Shown: one piece after another, positions 11,792-23,824 of the stretch | How the letters are laid out: every line of letters starts with the position of its first letter | Numbering within the stretch: the first letter of the stretch is position 1 | From: Phytoseiulus persimilis | Taxonomy: Eukaryota > Arthropoda > Arachnida > Mesostigmata > Phytoseiidae | Reading direction: 5' to 3' | Assembly (NCBI GenBank): GCA_037576195.1 | Contig: CM075102.1 | Span: 14,566,745-14,630,744 of the forward strand | DNA: 64,000 bases | Made by a program: the position numbers and the translations under genes | The notes under the pieces: model-generated | Database searches by the model: none | Seen by the model: only the letters and a program-made list of their open reading frames with translations | Told to the model about the DNA's origin: nothing

Positions 11792-12469
11792 TAATCGAAG
11801 TCGTTCTGTATATGACCTGATCGTGTTACTCGCATAAATCATTTGAACCAAATACTGCGTTCTCCATTCTTGGCGTTGCGGATCATAAGAATATGAATGC
11901 CTAGACGAGCTGAGAGGGATGGCTCAACACGGTTGGACGATACTCCCGTTGCTTCATAGATTCAACTGGACTCCGGACTGCTCGAATCTGCATAGCTTTT
12001 CTCTGTTTTCATATCGAAACCACTGACTGCCAAAACATCCGAACCACTATTCAGTTACGGCTTGAGTTCGACTCGAGTTGAGAGACCGTTTCTGGCACGA
12101 TTTCCGTGAGCTTCTGGCCCAAGCGGTTTCTTCTTTTTCCTTCTGCGGGCCGGTCTCCCGGAATATCTTAGAGACCTAAAGTCATGTCAAAATATCTATC
12201 ACTCCGGATTCTGAATTTCTTTTTTTTGACCGATGGCGCGTCCTTCTTTTCTTAATCGCTTCGAGAATCGCGTTCCCTGGAGCGACTCAAAGAATACCCT
12301 TTTTTAGGCTCGTTTCATGAGACTGACGCTCGGAACAATGAACTCACGCTCTTCTCTCCGGAGCTAAAACGGAGGCTAGGAAATCCTGTAAGTTCGAGAC
12401 TGTCCCGAAAAGGCGATGAAAGCGCTTCTGAGGAAGTCATCGAGAAGATTGATTTTTCTGGCTGAGCAT

Positions 12470-12900
12470 GATTCGGATCCGACGATTCGGATAGGAATCC
12501 GATATCAAAGATTTCCGCAAGTTCAACCCGCTTAAGATCCGGATTCGAATCCGAAGTTCAAGTGAGATTCGGGTTTGGATCTGGATTCGTTCTCAACGAG
12601 CGCGTTCGGACTCTGTGGCATGGTTCCAGGGGCCAAGCAACCGATTGAGTTTCGGAACTTGGCCGTGTGAGGCTGGCGAAGAGGCATTCACGTCCAAATC
12701 CAGACTTAAGTGCCAATACAATCAGGGCCGGGTTCGGATTCGAATTCAGGTTTGAATCCGCGTCGACATCCGGATTTGGAATCAGATCCAGGTTCGATCA
12801 GGACTCGAATCAGGATGCGAGCTCCGTTCCGGCACACATTTGGATTCGAAAATTTCAGGATGGCCGGACTCGCGTCTGATTCGGATCTGAACCCACCCAT
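12470..12900. repeat. Degenerate GGATTCGAATCC-type palindromic repeat cluster
   Basis: More than ten imperfect copies of a short palindromic motif close to GGATTCGAATCC or GGATCCGGATTC are scattered over about 430 bp, for example near 12,475, 12,540, 12,735 and 12,790. Spacing is irregular, so this is not a clean microsatellite. No protein frame here looks real. Confidence 0.55.
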
Positions 12901-13230
12901 CCATCACTGCCAATCATGCGTTGAGAAGAGAAAACCCAGTTTTGTTGCCCAGGAGACTAGGAGTCAGCGCTGGACGAAACTCCATCGGATCCAGGAGAAC
13001 ACCCCCGAGGTAGACTCTTGAGAGCTGAAGGAATGCAGCGTTCAACATGCGGCTCCGAGTGAACGCTATGGGAGTGATCATCGCCGCCTTGGGTCAAGAA
13101 ATCGGCATGGCGGGGGAACCGACCCATGAGTAATTCTCCCATGGGGTAGAAGGGGGGGGGCGAGTTCCCACCGGGAGACTCGTAATCAAAAGTACAACTT
13201 CATGATCTAATCTCGATTCATCCGTTTCGG

Positions 13231-13236
13231 TTTATT
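13231..13236 (-). terminator. AATAAA poly(A) signal of ATP6V0B
   Basis: TTTATT on the plus strand is AATAAA on the minus strand, about 175 bp past the stop of the V-ATPase gene. Confidence 0.5.
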
Positions 13237-13408
13237 ATCATCAGCTGAATGTAAAGCATCCTTAAGTAACTCATTCGAAAACAATATTTACAGACTAAAC
13301 CTGCCTCTCCGAAGAGAAGAAGTGCTTCCTCGACCAAAACACTCAAACTTGCAAATCATCTGATATGATGCTCCTACTGTCAGTTGTTCTCTCTGTAGAA
13401 GATCCTTT

Positions 13409-14850
13409 TCACGATGCGCTTGCGCCCATGTTGATATGGGAGGTCTGAAAGTGAATAGTATTTTTCTGAATTCCTTCTCCGGAGCCTTTCTTCTCTCTTT
13501 GAAAAAAGCCGATACTTCTGAGAATTCGCGACCACACCACGAGCTCAGTAGAGAAAATAGCTGAGCGATCCCGCGATACGACGATGGATTCGAAACGAAA
13601 CATTCTTCACCAACCACTGTCCCCTAACGGGGACGAGCATGCTCACCATGATGATAGCAACGATGAGTCCGAACAGTCCGATGGCAGACGCAAAGATTTC
13701 AACAACCAGAAGTTTTACGAACAGAATTGGGTTTGCAGCGTCAGCGAGGGCAGCTCCAGATCCGACGATCCCGACCGAAATTCCGCACACCAAATTACCG
13801 AGTCCAACGGTTAGGCCCGCGCCAAACATGATGTATCCGGAGGCATAATTGATAGCCAGAGCCTTCGGCGCGGTGGTATCCGGATCAAAGTTCTGTACTC
13901 TATTGGTCAGAACGATCGCCATAATGATTCCGTAAATAGCAACAGCTTCACAGAAAATGATCGAAACCAAGTTCTTGGTTCGGATTCGCGGAGCTTTAAC
14001 TCCTCCACCAACGATGGACACTCCGGTGGTGTAGATGCCTCTGGAATGAATATTTAGGTTCGTAACCTTCTCCAAGGAGCAGCGATGCATAAACATGACT
14101 ATCGGAGGGTTTGAACCGGAAGCTTGACGCCATGGACCACTTACGATGCGGCTCCAACGACCGAGAGCGCGATCGATAGAGCGATGCCGGCCCCGCACCA
14201 AATGTGTGGCTTGATGGAGAGCAGGAACCTGAAATTCATTATCGTGTTCATTGAGAGGAACTGTACTCAGCATTCTTGATTTTTCAGGCGGCCAGGACAG
14301 GCTTTGCGTGATCAACGCACGGCATTAGCGGTCATCACGTGCTGCCGCAACGGTGTAACGCTTGCTCCGATCACACTGCTTGAGCTCAGGAAACCGCTTT
14401 CTGATGCCGGTAAGGACCGTTAGAAAATCTTCGATGCTGAAACAAATCTTCATGGAACTCACCATCCCACATCAAATCGAGCGCCCCTCCCCGTGCAGAG
14501 ATAGTAAAGACCTGTTGAAAGATATTTCGTATTTCAGATGCGCTCTAATCAGCTCCATCGGGGTTCGTATATAGCCCTCACACGATCACGTGACCAGTGA
14601 TACAAACGAAACCAGAAATCCCGTGCTATCAAATGAATAAATTCAAACGAAAGATCATCCTGGTTCGAGTCTAGTTGAACAATCCACAAGGACAAACGGA
14701 GATATCATATGACTACACTGTACTCATGTGTGTGACAGATGTAATGAGACATTCGAGAGGAGCGGATGAAAAACATTTCTTACCGATACTTAGGAAGACG
14801 AAGAGCGAAGTAGCGTAGACGACATGCTGCGAGTAGAGCAGAAGTCCCAT
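13409..14850 (-). CDS. ATP6V0B: V-type proton ATPase 21 kDa proteolipid subunit c''
   Basis: Subunit c'' is one member of the membrane c-ring of the V-ATPase. The ring turns as protons cross endosomal, lysosomal and Golgi membranes. Five exons on the minus strand, 14850-14784, 14511-14463, 14228-14145, 14040-13647 and 13444-13409, join in frame to 209 residues (human 205). Conserved blocks are [49 protein letters not shown] (with the proton-carrying glutamate), [31 protein letters not shown] and [16 protein letters not shown]. The last exon is only 36 bp and encodes [11 protein letters not shown], which aligns with human QTSRVKMGD. If its intron is not removed, the frame runs on to a longer unrelated tail. 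The ATG is divergent from RTF1. Confidence 0.94.
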
Positions 14851-15526
14851 TTTGATGGTGTCCGATCACTTCGGAAGAGAAAGAAAAGTGGAACCTTGTT
14901 ACTCCTCTGCGATCCAACTGCTCAGTCACACTCGCAGTCTTGTGACAGGCACAAGGTGGCTCGCCTTGTGCACTCTCCCATCTACTGCAGCGTACCACAA
15001 CAGCTCGGCGCTGCATCTCCAAAATGCGGAGAGGAGCCCGCACACACACGTTCAGAAGAGGGCGGCTCTCGGTTTCTCTGCCCGCGCCGCTCGCACCTTG
15101 AAAGTTCCACACCCCAGCTACGATTTTTCTCTGCGATACTCTTGTTAAAACAGCCTAATCAAAGAGTGATTTGATCCTTAAAAGAGAAACACATTATTAT
15201 TCAAACTTTGAGGCACTCGAAACGGGGAAGCTCCTTTTCCTAATCTTCTGTCGCCCGTTTTGTCTTGGTTGCGATCGGAGCGGCTGCGGCTAATTCGGAG
15301 AACCCTCCGAGACGGAGAGGGCTGTCTGCTAGACGGTTCGTGCCTGCTGCCTGACCACCGCGAGCTGAGCTTCGTGTTTGAGATGCCCTCCCTCCTCCAT
15401 TCCAATCGGTCTCGCGACGACTGATCGTTCAGAAAGTGTTGGTTGATTGAACTGTCGGGATTGTCGGTGAATAGTGGTAGCTGATTGAGTTGTCGGTGCT
15501 CATTCGAAGAGGCATCATATACTACG
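14851..15526. promoter_or_regulatory. Divergent promoter region of ATP6V0B and RTF1
   Basis: About 680 bp between two divergent start codons. The minus-strand frame at 15,178-15,762 overlaps RTF1 exon 1 and is a shadow. No TATA box or repeat is obvious. Confidence 0.35.
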
Positions 15527-18303
15527 ATGTTCAAACGCAAGTCGCGGGTGGCACTTGCCTCGGACTCGGAAGGGTCTGCCGCGTCCTCAGACGAAGACAG
15601 GTCCATGCCGGGCAAGAAGGCCCGAGTGGACGACGATGACGATGCCACTTCGGATTCCGGTGACGAGTGGGGCACCAAAGGTAATGAAGCAGTTCCTAAG
15701 GAATTCCGTTCTTCCGGAGACGTTGGGAGTCGTCGCCGACTTGCCTCTCGCGAGACAGACAAGGGCGGAACTCAGGATGGAATGTTGCGTACAAATCCGT
15801 TCCTTGAACCCGGTCAGCTCCGTCACTCACGTTGCACAGGCTCGTGAGAGAGTCGCTCTGGCAGCATCTCAATGCTGATTATCGCCGGAAGAGGGAAATG
15901 TGAACGAAGTTCAAGCGAAACCTTCTCCTCAAGTTGGATGTGATGTTCACTCAGTTCAAGCGAGAGGGGAGCTTAACCGACTCATGAAGTGAAGTCTTAG
16001 GTTCGGCGAAACGTTGAATCGACGTTTCCCATACCAGCACATTTTTTCTCGGACTCAGTTTCCAGTTGCGACGATTTCACCAACCTTGTTCGGGCTCGAA
16101 CAGGGGGCGAGGTTCAGAATAACATCAGGGACATGACGTACGAACTCAATCGAACGGGAATCTGCGCCTCCTGCAACTTGGGCGACATACAATAATGTGT
16201 AGGGGCCAAGACTACTCACAAACCAATGTTCAGTGAGAACTTTAGACTAGCGTTGTTCTTGAATTTCAGGGAAGAAAAAAGCTCTGACGAAGAAAGCATC
16301 GCCTAAAGACGACTCGGACAAGTCCGATCAAGAGAGTGAAGAGGGCGAAATCTCCGACGATTCGGCCGCTCATGAGTCGGACGTTAGTGAGGAATTCAAC
16401 GACGGGTACGATGAAAATCTCATGGGCGACGAGGAAGATCAGGCCAGACTAGCCAAGATGACCGAGAAGGAGCGTGAACAGGAGATCTTCAATCGGATCG
16501 AGAAACGTGATCGACTGAAAGCTCGTTTCGAGATCGAGAAGAAGCTGCGCCAAGCCAGGAAGAAGGAAGAGTCCAAGGAGAAGAAACAGCTCACCAATGT
16601 TTCCATGCGTTCCAAGGAACGGAAAAAGAACCTAGAGGGCAGGCAAGACAAGAAGAGTCAGGCCATTCAAAGTTTGAAGGCCGAACGCGAGAAGAAAAAG
16701 AAAGCCGAAGAAGAGCGGAAGGAGAAGGAGGACACCAAGAAGGACTCGGGCGCTCTAAAGAAATTGAAGGCGTCCGACATATACTCCGACGACGACAGTT
16801 CTGACAGTGACAGTGATTCGGATGCGAGCTCGACGAAACGCTCGGCATCACGGAGCCGTTCAAGGAGCCGAAGTCCTTCGAGAAGCCGATCAAGTTCCAG
16901 GAGTCGCAGTCGCTCCTCAGGTACGAAAGCGGGTCTATTCTTTCTCTAGAATCAGCTGGTCGATTTGGAGCTGTTTTCAAGCTGTAGGTGGAAAGCACAG
17001 ACATTCCCAAACGTGACTCAGGAAGAAAAACCCTCACTTTCAGACTCTGAATCTGACACAGCCTCGTCCCGGCATAGCGAGGAGCGAGTTGTGCAAGTAA
17101 ACTCAAGAGATCAGCTCGCCCAGATCCGTCTGTCAAGATTCCGTTTGGAAAAATGGCTATTCATGCCGTTCTTTGCCAAAACTGTTGTCGGGTGCTTCGT
17201 GAAAATCGGAGTTGGTCAGATGGGCGGAGCCCAGAACTACAGAGTGAGTAGTGAAGTTTTAGGTTTCTTCTCGGCGAGTGATGTCGAGCCCGGTCTGAGC
17301 GAAGAACTAATTGCCCTGACTCCTTCTCGTTCCCCATCGACAGATTGCCGAAATCCTGGAAGTTGTTGAAACCCCGAAAGTCTACCAATGTGGCACCAGT
17401 CGGACGAATAAGGGCCTCAAGCTGAAACACGGCAAAGAAGAGAGAGTCTACAGAATAGAGTACGTCTCCAACCAGGAGTTTACCGAGAACGAGTTCCACA
17501 AGTGGATGGCCGCCATGGGTGTCGACAACATCGGTCTGCCGACGATGTCGTTCATTGAAAAGAAAAAGAAAGACTTGGAGGCGGCCAACAACCATTCGTG
17601 CTCAGCCAACGATATCCAGCAAATGGTCGAGGAGAAGAAGAAGTTCAAGAAAAATCCTCACAACTATGCAATGGCTAAAACCGAAGTCATGAAGAAGAAG
17701 GAGATGGCGGAGCAACAGGGCAACGATGAAGAGGCTCGCAAATGGGGCGAGGAACTTGATAGACTTGAAGATCGTGCAAAGGAGCTCGACAAGCAACGAA
17801 CGAGTACGATTTCCGCCATCGCTTATATCAATGAGCGAAACCGACAGAAAAACATCGTGGATATCGAACGAGCTATTCTAGAGGAAGCGAAGAAGAACAA
17901 GCTCAAAGCAGACGATCCCTTCACGAGGAGGAAATGTGCGCCGTCGCTTGTGACCAAGAAGAATGTGGTCGAGAAGATCTCTTCCGAACAACTCAAGTCT
18001 CTTGAGGAAATGAAGAAGAAAGACCAGGAACGGCGCAAGGCGGAGGAAGAGAATCAGAAACGAGAAGCTGAGGAATTAGCCAAGAAAAAGAGAGATTCTG
18101 AGAAGGCTCCCAGGCAAAATGGTGAAGATCTCTTCACCGCCCATGACTTCGACATCAAAATTGACCTCGACTCGTCGATACCTTCTGCTTCGGTAGCCCA
18201 CCCCATCCGGGCATCTTTCGGAGGAACATCTTTCCTCAGAGATACAGCACCAAAGAGGTCTCTGAATCTTGAAGAATATAAAAAGAAACGGGGGCTAATC
18301 TGA
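15527..18303 (+). CDS. RTF1: RNA polymerase II-associated protein RTF1 homolog (Paf1 complex)
   Basis: RTF1 couples transcribing Pol II to the Paf1 complex, to H2B ubiquitylation (through its HMD) and to phospho-SPT5 (through its Plus3 domain) in the nucleus. Four exons, 15527-15680, 16270-16920, 17044-17243 and 17344-18303, join in frame to 654 residues. The acidic serine-rich N-terminus is followed by the conserved HMD-like block [19 protein letters not shown] and [16 protein letters not shown]. Then come a lysine/glutamate coiled coil and an RS-rich stretch. The Plus3 domain covers about residues 285-400, with [19 protein letters not shown] and NKGLKLKHG. The C-terminal half has [11 protein letters not shown] and ends [16 protein letters not shown], close to human RSLNLEDYKKRRGLI. 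Two AATAAA signals follow (18447-18452 and 18461-18466). Confidence 0.95.
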
Positions 18304-18446
18304 AGAGCCCGAATTCGATGTCCGGGATAGTGCGTTGAAGGGACGAGCATTGTTGAGGGATAGGGAACATCACGCTAGCCGATGGAGGTCGTTGGCAGGA
18401 GACGATTCTAATTTAATAAGTTCAAAAGCTGTATTTACATGGCGTA

Positions 18447-18466
18447 AATAAATTGTACAAAATAAA
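18447..18466 (+). terminator. Two AATAAA poly(A) signals of RTF1
   Basis: AATAAA at 18447-18452 and again at 18461-18466, about 145-160 bp after the RTF1 stop. Confidence 0.6.
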
Positions 18467-18811
18467 CTGTAAAAAAACTTGTAAACATCTGCGCCTTCAT
18501 TCACGGAAAAAAACGCTCGAAAGCGGCAGGCAGGTTCCCGGGCTCAATCACGTTGTCGTGAAGAAGACTTCCGGCTGCTCGAGATTTGTGATCGGAAGCT
18601 GTTCAGAAATTCGTACCGGTCCGGGGCTTTTTATTCTACGAAGAAACAATTAAACATCAGACCGCAAGGATTTGCTCGCCAGGGTCGCCACCGATCTGAG
18701 TCGCGAGGGCTCCGAAGAGCTCATCTATTGAAATCTGATGCATGGCTCCCGATCGTTGAGTCTCTACACGGCACATCGCACATACTGTGCACTCCGCGAC
18801 GGGGGTACAGG

Positions 18812-19645
18812 CAGTGGCGTAGCTAGCGGGGGGCGAGGATGCGGGCCGCGCCGGGCGGCACCAGGCGCGGAAACTCGCTTCTCGCTTCTTCATCGGGAAG
18901 CTCTGGTTGATAAGCTATTGAAGAACAAGGGAATGGCGAGATGAAGTCGAGTCAATTACCTGTGGCGAATCGATGAGCTACAAGACGAGATTCGAAGGAA
19001 CAACGATGCGGGCTTCATTCATCCATTCATTTCCACTGAGGAGGAATACACCACGTAATACCAGTCATCGTGAGAACAGAGGAAGAGTTGCACTGGATTC
19101 AATAACGACACATTTCGCAGAACACTTGACGATCAACATAAGTGATCTAGCGGCTTCGTCGATTCGAGTGCATCCCTTCATTCCGCTTCATGAGGACCTT
19201 CTGCTCATGACGATCCCGAACAAGACAACCATTCTTCAAACTCTGGTGAAGCCTCCGAAATATCCCTCCCACAACTGTGCTTCGACTGTCGTGTTATTCG
19301 GGAACACTGTCACCGCAGTGTTGCGAAAAAGATGCTGTGAAGTGAATGAAAGTGTCCCACATGTTGCAAACGGTTCATAATTAGATAACCGCTCTCCTAG
19401 GGAACCAGATTCGGGGAAACATCTAGGAGCGGAGGGTGAGAGCCGAATATTTTTGAATCGCAGATGAGCCAGAGACTGTACCAAGTGAAAACCGGTGGAT
19501 CCCATATCAGCGGGGTCGAATCTTCCGCTCATTCCATCGAAGCGGAGAGTGAATCTGCAGAGAAGCTCACATAGTTGACCCCACAGAAGACTCGTTATCT
19601 CCAAGTTCCGCCCCGGGCGGCAGCTCGCCGAACTACGCCCCCGTG
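18812..19645. mobile_element. hAT-like non-autonomous DNA transposon, 834 bp
   Basis: The left end starts CAGTGGCGTAGCTAGCGG. The reverse complement of the right end is CACGGGGGCGTAGTTCGGCG. Both have the CA-GGCGTAG-type terminus of many hAT elements and a GC-rich subterminal region containing CCGGGCGGCA or CCGCCCGGGG. TACAGG flanks both sides (18806-18811 and 19646-19651), a 6-bp match that may be the remains of an 8-bp duplication. No transposase-like frame is present inside. Confidence 0.6.
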
Positions 19646-20909
19646 TACAGGTTTCCAAAAGAGAGCCAGCACGTATCTGCTTCTGCTGTAATATTTTGTC
19701 GAGACTAGCTAGCATACGACGGTACGCGTTTTTCGACACCTCCGCGCGGCCGTACCCGCCTGGAAGAGTCGAGAAACACTACATCGAGTAGATACGAAAT
19801 CAAGACTTGTGTCATCCCGGGAAGATCAGCCATCCGCTAAAACCAGTTCCGCATGTATCAGGCTCCGCCGTCTGAATCATTCGACTCCCGATTCGCGAAG
19901 AACTCAGCGGCTTTGCTCGACGAATTCAAGCTCCGAACCGCAGGTTCTGAGAGAAGCCAAGAGCCTCACGGGTGAAAAATGCTGACCAGAATCGAAAAGG
20001 CCGCCTGAACGATGAGGGCGCCCTCAGCTCAGTGCGTGGCTGTTTAGAGAACTAACACTGTAGTTGGTGGAAGTCGTCGTCCGACCGAGCTGCCAGTCTT
20101 CAGGTCCTGAGGCGTTCTAGACCGTTTTCTCGGGTCGAGTGTTGGAGCTTAGCTTCGGTTGTGCCTATTCGGAGTGGAAAACCCCGTTTTCAGTGTCAGT
20201 TTCTCGCCAGAATATAGAGTTTTTCGCCTTTAGGGCCTCGCCTCAAAATGGCCGCTCGGGCTTAGCTCCGATCGTACAACAGTGAAAGGCGCGAAGTTTG
20301 AAAATTTCGTCGCTCAGAAATCTGCGTTCCCGACGTGATACCCGATCGAGTTACTTTGTCTTCTGGATCGTTGAGGTAGGTTTCGCGCTGATCCAATAAT
20401 CCTGTAAAAATTCCCACCGGGTACTCCCGGACTCGCGAGTTCAGCGTAATCTTCACGGGTCTCATCATCATTGTGATATATATCTGCACATGGAAAAACG
20501 TTTCGGGCTGTACCTGTTCTCAAAAATTTGCGCGGCGCTTTCTGAAGTGACGACTTCAAATCTCGAGCCATTGTCGCCGTCTTCATCGACTCCCTCGTCA
20601 TCCCTGGTATATTTGATGGAGTGAGCGAACCCATCACTCGGACCCATCTCGCAACGACTCTCAGGATTACTGCAGAGTCTTTGTCCATTTCACTTCGGTT
20701 ATTCGAAGCTCTCTGATAAGCAATCCAAACTTAATCCCGCTGTGACGTAGATTGGACGGGAACGAAAAACGTGTTCGAATCCCGGAACGAACCACCTCTC
20801 GAGTTCTGAAATCCCTCGTTTATCTTGGATGGTCTTGTTCCTGGCGTCTGCAGGGGTCGAACCGAGCTCTTAAATTTTTATTGTGCTTCCAGATGAAATC
20901 CTGATCGCG

Positions 20910-22424
20910 ATGGAGACTGCAGTTCAACCTCCAGCGTCATATTCTGGGAGAGATCCCTGCTTAGATCAAGCTGGGCCGAGCGGATGCGCAAAGAAGATCC
21001 CCAAGCGACCGCCGCTTGACAATGGTGCCAATACTAACAATCGCAATAAGCGGCGAGGCTCTTTCGGGAACGCTCACGAGAAGTTCAAGAGACGACGTCG
21101 GAACGACATCGTACTGCCCACGAAATTCATGCTGGGTGGGAACATAACCGACCCGCTGAACTTGAGGAGTCTCGAGAATGAGGAAGTCAATCGCCTAGCC
21201 AACCAAACGCCTGTGGCGTCCCCAGCTCCCGCCGCAGGTGGTGGCAGTGAACGTGTCGAAGTTATCATTCCACAGAACATCAACGATCCGCTCAATCTCA
21301 ACGGGCCCGACGTAATCCGACCTCCGCCTCCGCCAGTCAGGAAAGATCGTCGGAAACGCTTCCGAAACGAGGCGTACAGGCGTAGAGTCCAACGAGAGTC
21401 GCAGGATGTTGAAACGGCGCCCAAGACCGAGGGGGCGTCTCATGAGAATAGCACTTGCAATAACGGCGGAGACAGCAAAAGCAGCAACAATAACAACAAC
21501 AACAACCGGAATTCTAGGAGCAGTAATGGCAACAATAATCCCAGGAATGGCAATGGCAGCAGCGGAAACAACAATAATGGCAAGAAAAACAGCCAAACCC
21601 AGAAGTTCCGATTCGGGAACTACAACCGCTATTACGGCTACCGCAATAGCGGTGGCAGCAACGATAGCCGGATGGGACTGTTCAAGAAGAAGTGGTTCTT
21701 CGACAAATCCTGCCTCGACATCGGCTGCAACGTGGGCCACGTGACTCTGAGTATTGCCAGGGACCACCAACCAAAGCAGATGATCGGTCTCGACATCGAT
21801 CCGGATCTCGTTCGAGCCGCCAAAAGAAATATTCGCAACTATTTACACCAGAAGGACACGTCGGGCAGATGGTTCCCAGCTTCCTGCCCCCTGACGTTCG
21901 GCCCAATAGCGATCTCAGGAGCACAGGCTGGGTTTCCACACAATGTTTTCTTCGTCTCGGGCAATTACGTTCTCGAGAACGATGAGATGCTCGAAACCCA
22001 GAAGGAAGAGTTCGATACGATCATTTGCTTGTCCACCACCAAATGGATGCAGCTGAATTTCGGTGATGAAGGCCTCAAAAGAGTGTTCCGCAGAGTCTTC
22101 CGTCAGTTGAAGCCCGGTGGACGCTTCATCCTAGAACCACAGCCTCTGTCCTCGTACAGGAAATTCGTTGCCCCTGAACATTGGGGAAATTACAAACGAA
22201 TGCAGCTGAACCCTGAAATGTTTCCCGACTTCATCATCAATGAGGTCGGATTCGCCTCGTACAAGGTCCTCGGCGTAGGAAGTCACGCGGCGAAGGGTTT
22301 CCGGAGACCCTTATACCTTTTCCGGAAGGCTAAGCCAGGAACCAGTGCTCCTCAAGAAAGCAGCTCGGAACCACCGGGACCGTCACCCGCCCATGAATGC
22401 GATACCACCACAGCTTCCATATGA
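20910..22424 (+). CDS. MEPCE: 7SK snRNA methylphosphate capping enzyme (BIN3/MEPCE)
   Basis: This enzyme uses S-adenosylmethionine to methylate the gamma-phosphate at the 5' end of 7SK snRNA. It stays bound in the 7SK snRNP that holds P-TEFb inactive in the nucleus. The coding sequence is one exon of 504 residues, with the start at the ATG at 20910 just after a TTCCAG acceptor. Residues 1 to about 255 are basic and low complexity, with an asparagine run near 190-200 and Asn/Gly/Ser-rich repeats, plus LGGNITDPLNLRSL. The Bin3 methyltransferase domain follows. Motif I is CLDIGCNVGHVTLSIA (about residues 268-283), then GLDIDPDLVRAAKRNIR, ICLSTTKWMQLNFGDEG, LKPGGRFILEPQP and SHAAKGFRRPLYLFRK, all diagnostic of BIN3/MEPCE. 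Confidence 0.95.
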   Translation: METAVQPPASYSGRDPCLDQAGPSGCAKKIPKRPPLDNGANTNNRNKRRGSFGNAHEKFKRRRRNDIVLPTKFMLGGNITDPLNLRSLENEEVNRLANQTPVASPAPAAGGGSERVEVIIPQNINDPLNLNGPDVIRPPPPPVRKDRRKRFRNEAYRRRVQRESQDVETAPKTEGASHENSTCNNGGDSKSSNNNNNNNRNSRSSNGNNNPRNGNGSSGNNNNGKKNSQTQKFRFGNYNRYYGYRNSGGSNDSRMGLFKKKWFFDKSCLDIGCNVGHVTLSIARDHQPKQMIGLDIDPDLVRAAKRNIRNYLHQKDTSGRWFPASCPLTFGPIAISGAQAGFPHNVFFVSGNYVLENDEMLETQKEEFDTIICLSTTKWMQLNFGDEGLKRVFRRVFRQLKPGGRFILEPQPLSSYRKFVAPEHWGNYKRMQLNPEMFPDFIINEVGFASYKVLGVGSHAAKGFRRPLYLFRKAKPGTSAPQESSSEPPGPSPAHECDTTTASI

Positions 22425-23824
22425 TCTGAACATATCTCGAGGTTCACTCCACAGAGGCTTCATCCACTGAGCTCGGCTGAAGATGACTGGTCGGCTGGAA
22501 GCGTCGCATGCTGTACACCTTGTCGTAGATGGCCAGCCAGGTACCCAGCCGCTCGCTCGCTTATCCGTTTGCGGCGCCGCGGGGTTGTCAGCGTAGTGGG
22601 GAACAGCTTCGTCTGAAAGCATGGAGTCTGCCGTGATATGTTGTTATCATTGTCGTAATTCTTACACGATGAAATCAGGAGATGTGCGTGGCGGATGCGT
22701 GTACATATTTGTCCGCCACAGATTTTGTGCTTGAGCCGTTACGACGAACACCGCGGCGTTTGTACAACCCTGTACAGCAGAATGTAGGGACAGTATAACA
22801 CGCAGCAAGAGGAGATGGTTGATGAGAGTTTCATGAGAACGCAGTTGTCACACGCAATGTGTTGTACAACTTAGGTAGACGCAGCGGTCGCGCCAAGTCT
22901 TCGTTTCGCGCGGCGTGTTCGTGGTCTGTGTCGACGAACTTCTTTAATCGATGAACTGCGGAGACTCACCGTTTCGATGCCAGTGATGAATAAATTTAGT
23001 GGGCAGGAAATTTCTCGTTCTCTTTGCATGGCTTCGTTCTTCGCCCCGGATTTGTCGTGAGCGTAGCGGCTGGCTAAAGTGAGAGTCGATCGCTTCATTT
23101 CTTTCTTGTCCCACCCCAAAGGAAAGGATTCGGAATCGATTTAGAAACTCCATTGCATTCCACCTTTTGAGGAGCGAGCTCGGTCGGAAATTCCATCTAC
23201 ATGGTGTTAACTCCGAAAACTCCGTATCTGGGAAATGAGGGTCGTAGCGGTTTTCTCTCTACGGAGCCTCTGTGATACCATGGCGAAGCACTCTGCGGCA
23301 CTCAGATCATGTGACACGTCCATGACGGTGGATGCAGATCTCTCCAGCCGAGAATACTAAAGATCTCCATTCACAATAAGATCATCGATCTATAACATCT
23401 TAGCACAAGTCTCGTTGCAAGGAAACGACAAGACTCTGTCGCGGATGGAGGAATCCTCGCCCAGGTATTTTGAGATCATATCGAGTCCCCAACCATCACT
23501 ATGCTTGCTCTCAACGCCAGCTCAACGCTGCAATGTCCACGTCCTTGCATGGCTAAAGGTTCACTAAAGAACAAAGAATGATGAGGAACGACTCTTTGGA
23601 ATCGATTCAAAAATGAACAAAAAGCTCCGAGGCTAACTAACAAGGAATGAAGTATTTATTCGTTGGGGCGTACAAAACACTCGAATTTGAAATCACATCT
23701 TTGCCGATGACACTGATGTACCCTCCTCTCCTAAAACACCATCATTTGTTTCCATCGCACAAGAAGATCACGTTCATGGTTCGGAATCGGAATAAAATGA
23801 ACATGGTCTGGAATGAAGGAAGCC
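22425..23824. other. Convergent 3' region of MEPCE and SRPRA
   Basis: AATAAA at 22989-22994 is a candidate MEPCE poly(A) signal, about 570 bp after the stop. On the minus strand AATAAA at 23660-23655 would serve SRPRA, about 165 bp past its stop. Between them I see no gene. Two short TTGTACAA-like palindromes lie near 22,760 and 22,865. Confidence 0.45.

Larger units (their letters stand above)
10815..13230. other. Gene-free interval with MITE and repeat cluster
   Basis: Apart from the pogo-like MITE and the GGATTCGAATCC cluster, I see one tRNA-like B-box hairpin at about 11,227-11,252 (GGTTCGAATCCC in a 9-10 bp stem) and no gene. The remainder shows only short frames. Confidence 0.4.
18304..20909. 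other. Interval between RTF1 and MEPCE
   Basis: It holds the RTF1 3' end, the hAT-like element and about 1.2 kb with no recognisable gene. Two tRNA-like B-box fragments (GTTCGAATCCC near 20,772 and a GGGTCGAACC motif near 20,855) lie upstream of MEPCE but no full tRNA folds from them. A TTCCAG acceptor at 20,887-20,892 suggests that MEPCE has a spliced 5' leader. Confidence 0.4.

Noticed and set aside
13545-13646. C-terminal extension of ATP6V0B read without splicing
   Set aside because: A GTGAGC donor and a downstream 36-bp exon give a tail that matches the family; the extension does not.
15178-15762. 194-aa minus-strand open frame, serine/arginine-rich
   Set aside because: It overlaps RTF1 exon 1 in antisense, with composition mirrored from the acidic serine-rich RTF1 N-terminus; no family signature.
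16591-17136. 181-aa minus-strand open frame
   Set aside because: Antisense of RTF1 exons 2-3.
21195-21770. 191-aa minus-strand open frame resembling a hydrophobic membrane protein
   Set aside because: Antisense of the Asn-rich repeats and methyltransferase domain of MEPCE; the Val/Ile-rich text is a mirror of AAC/AAT codons.
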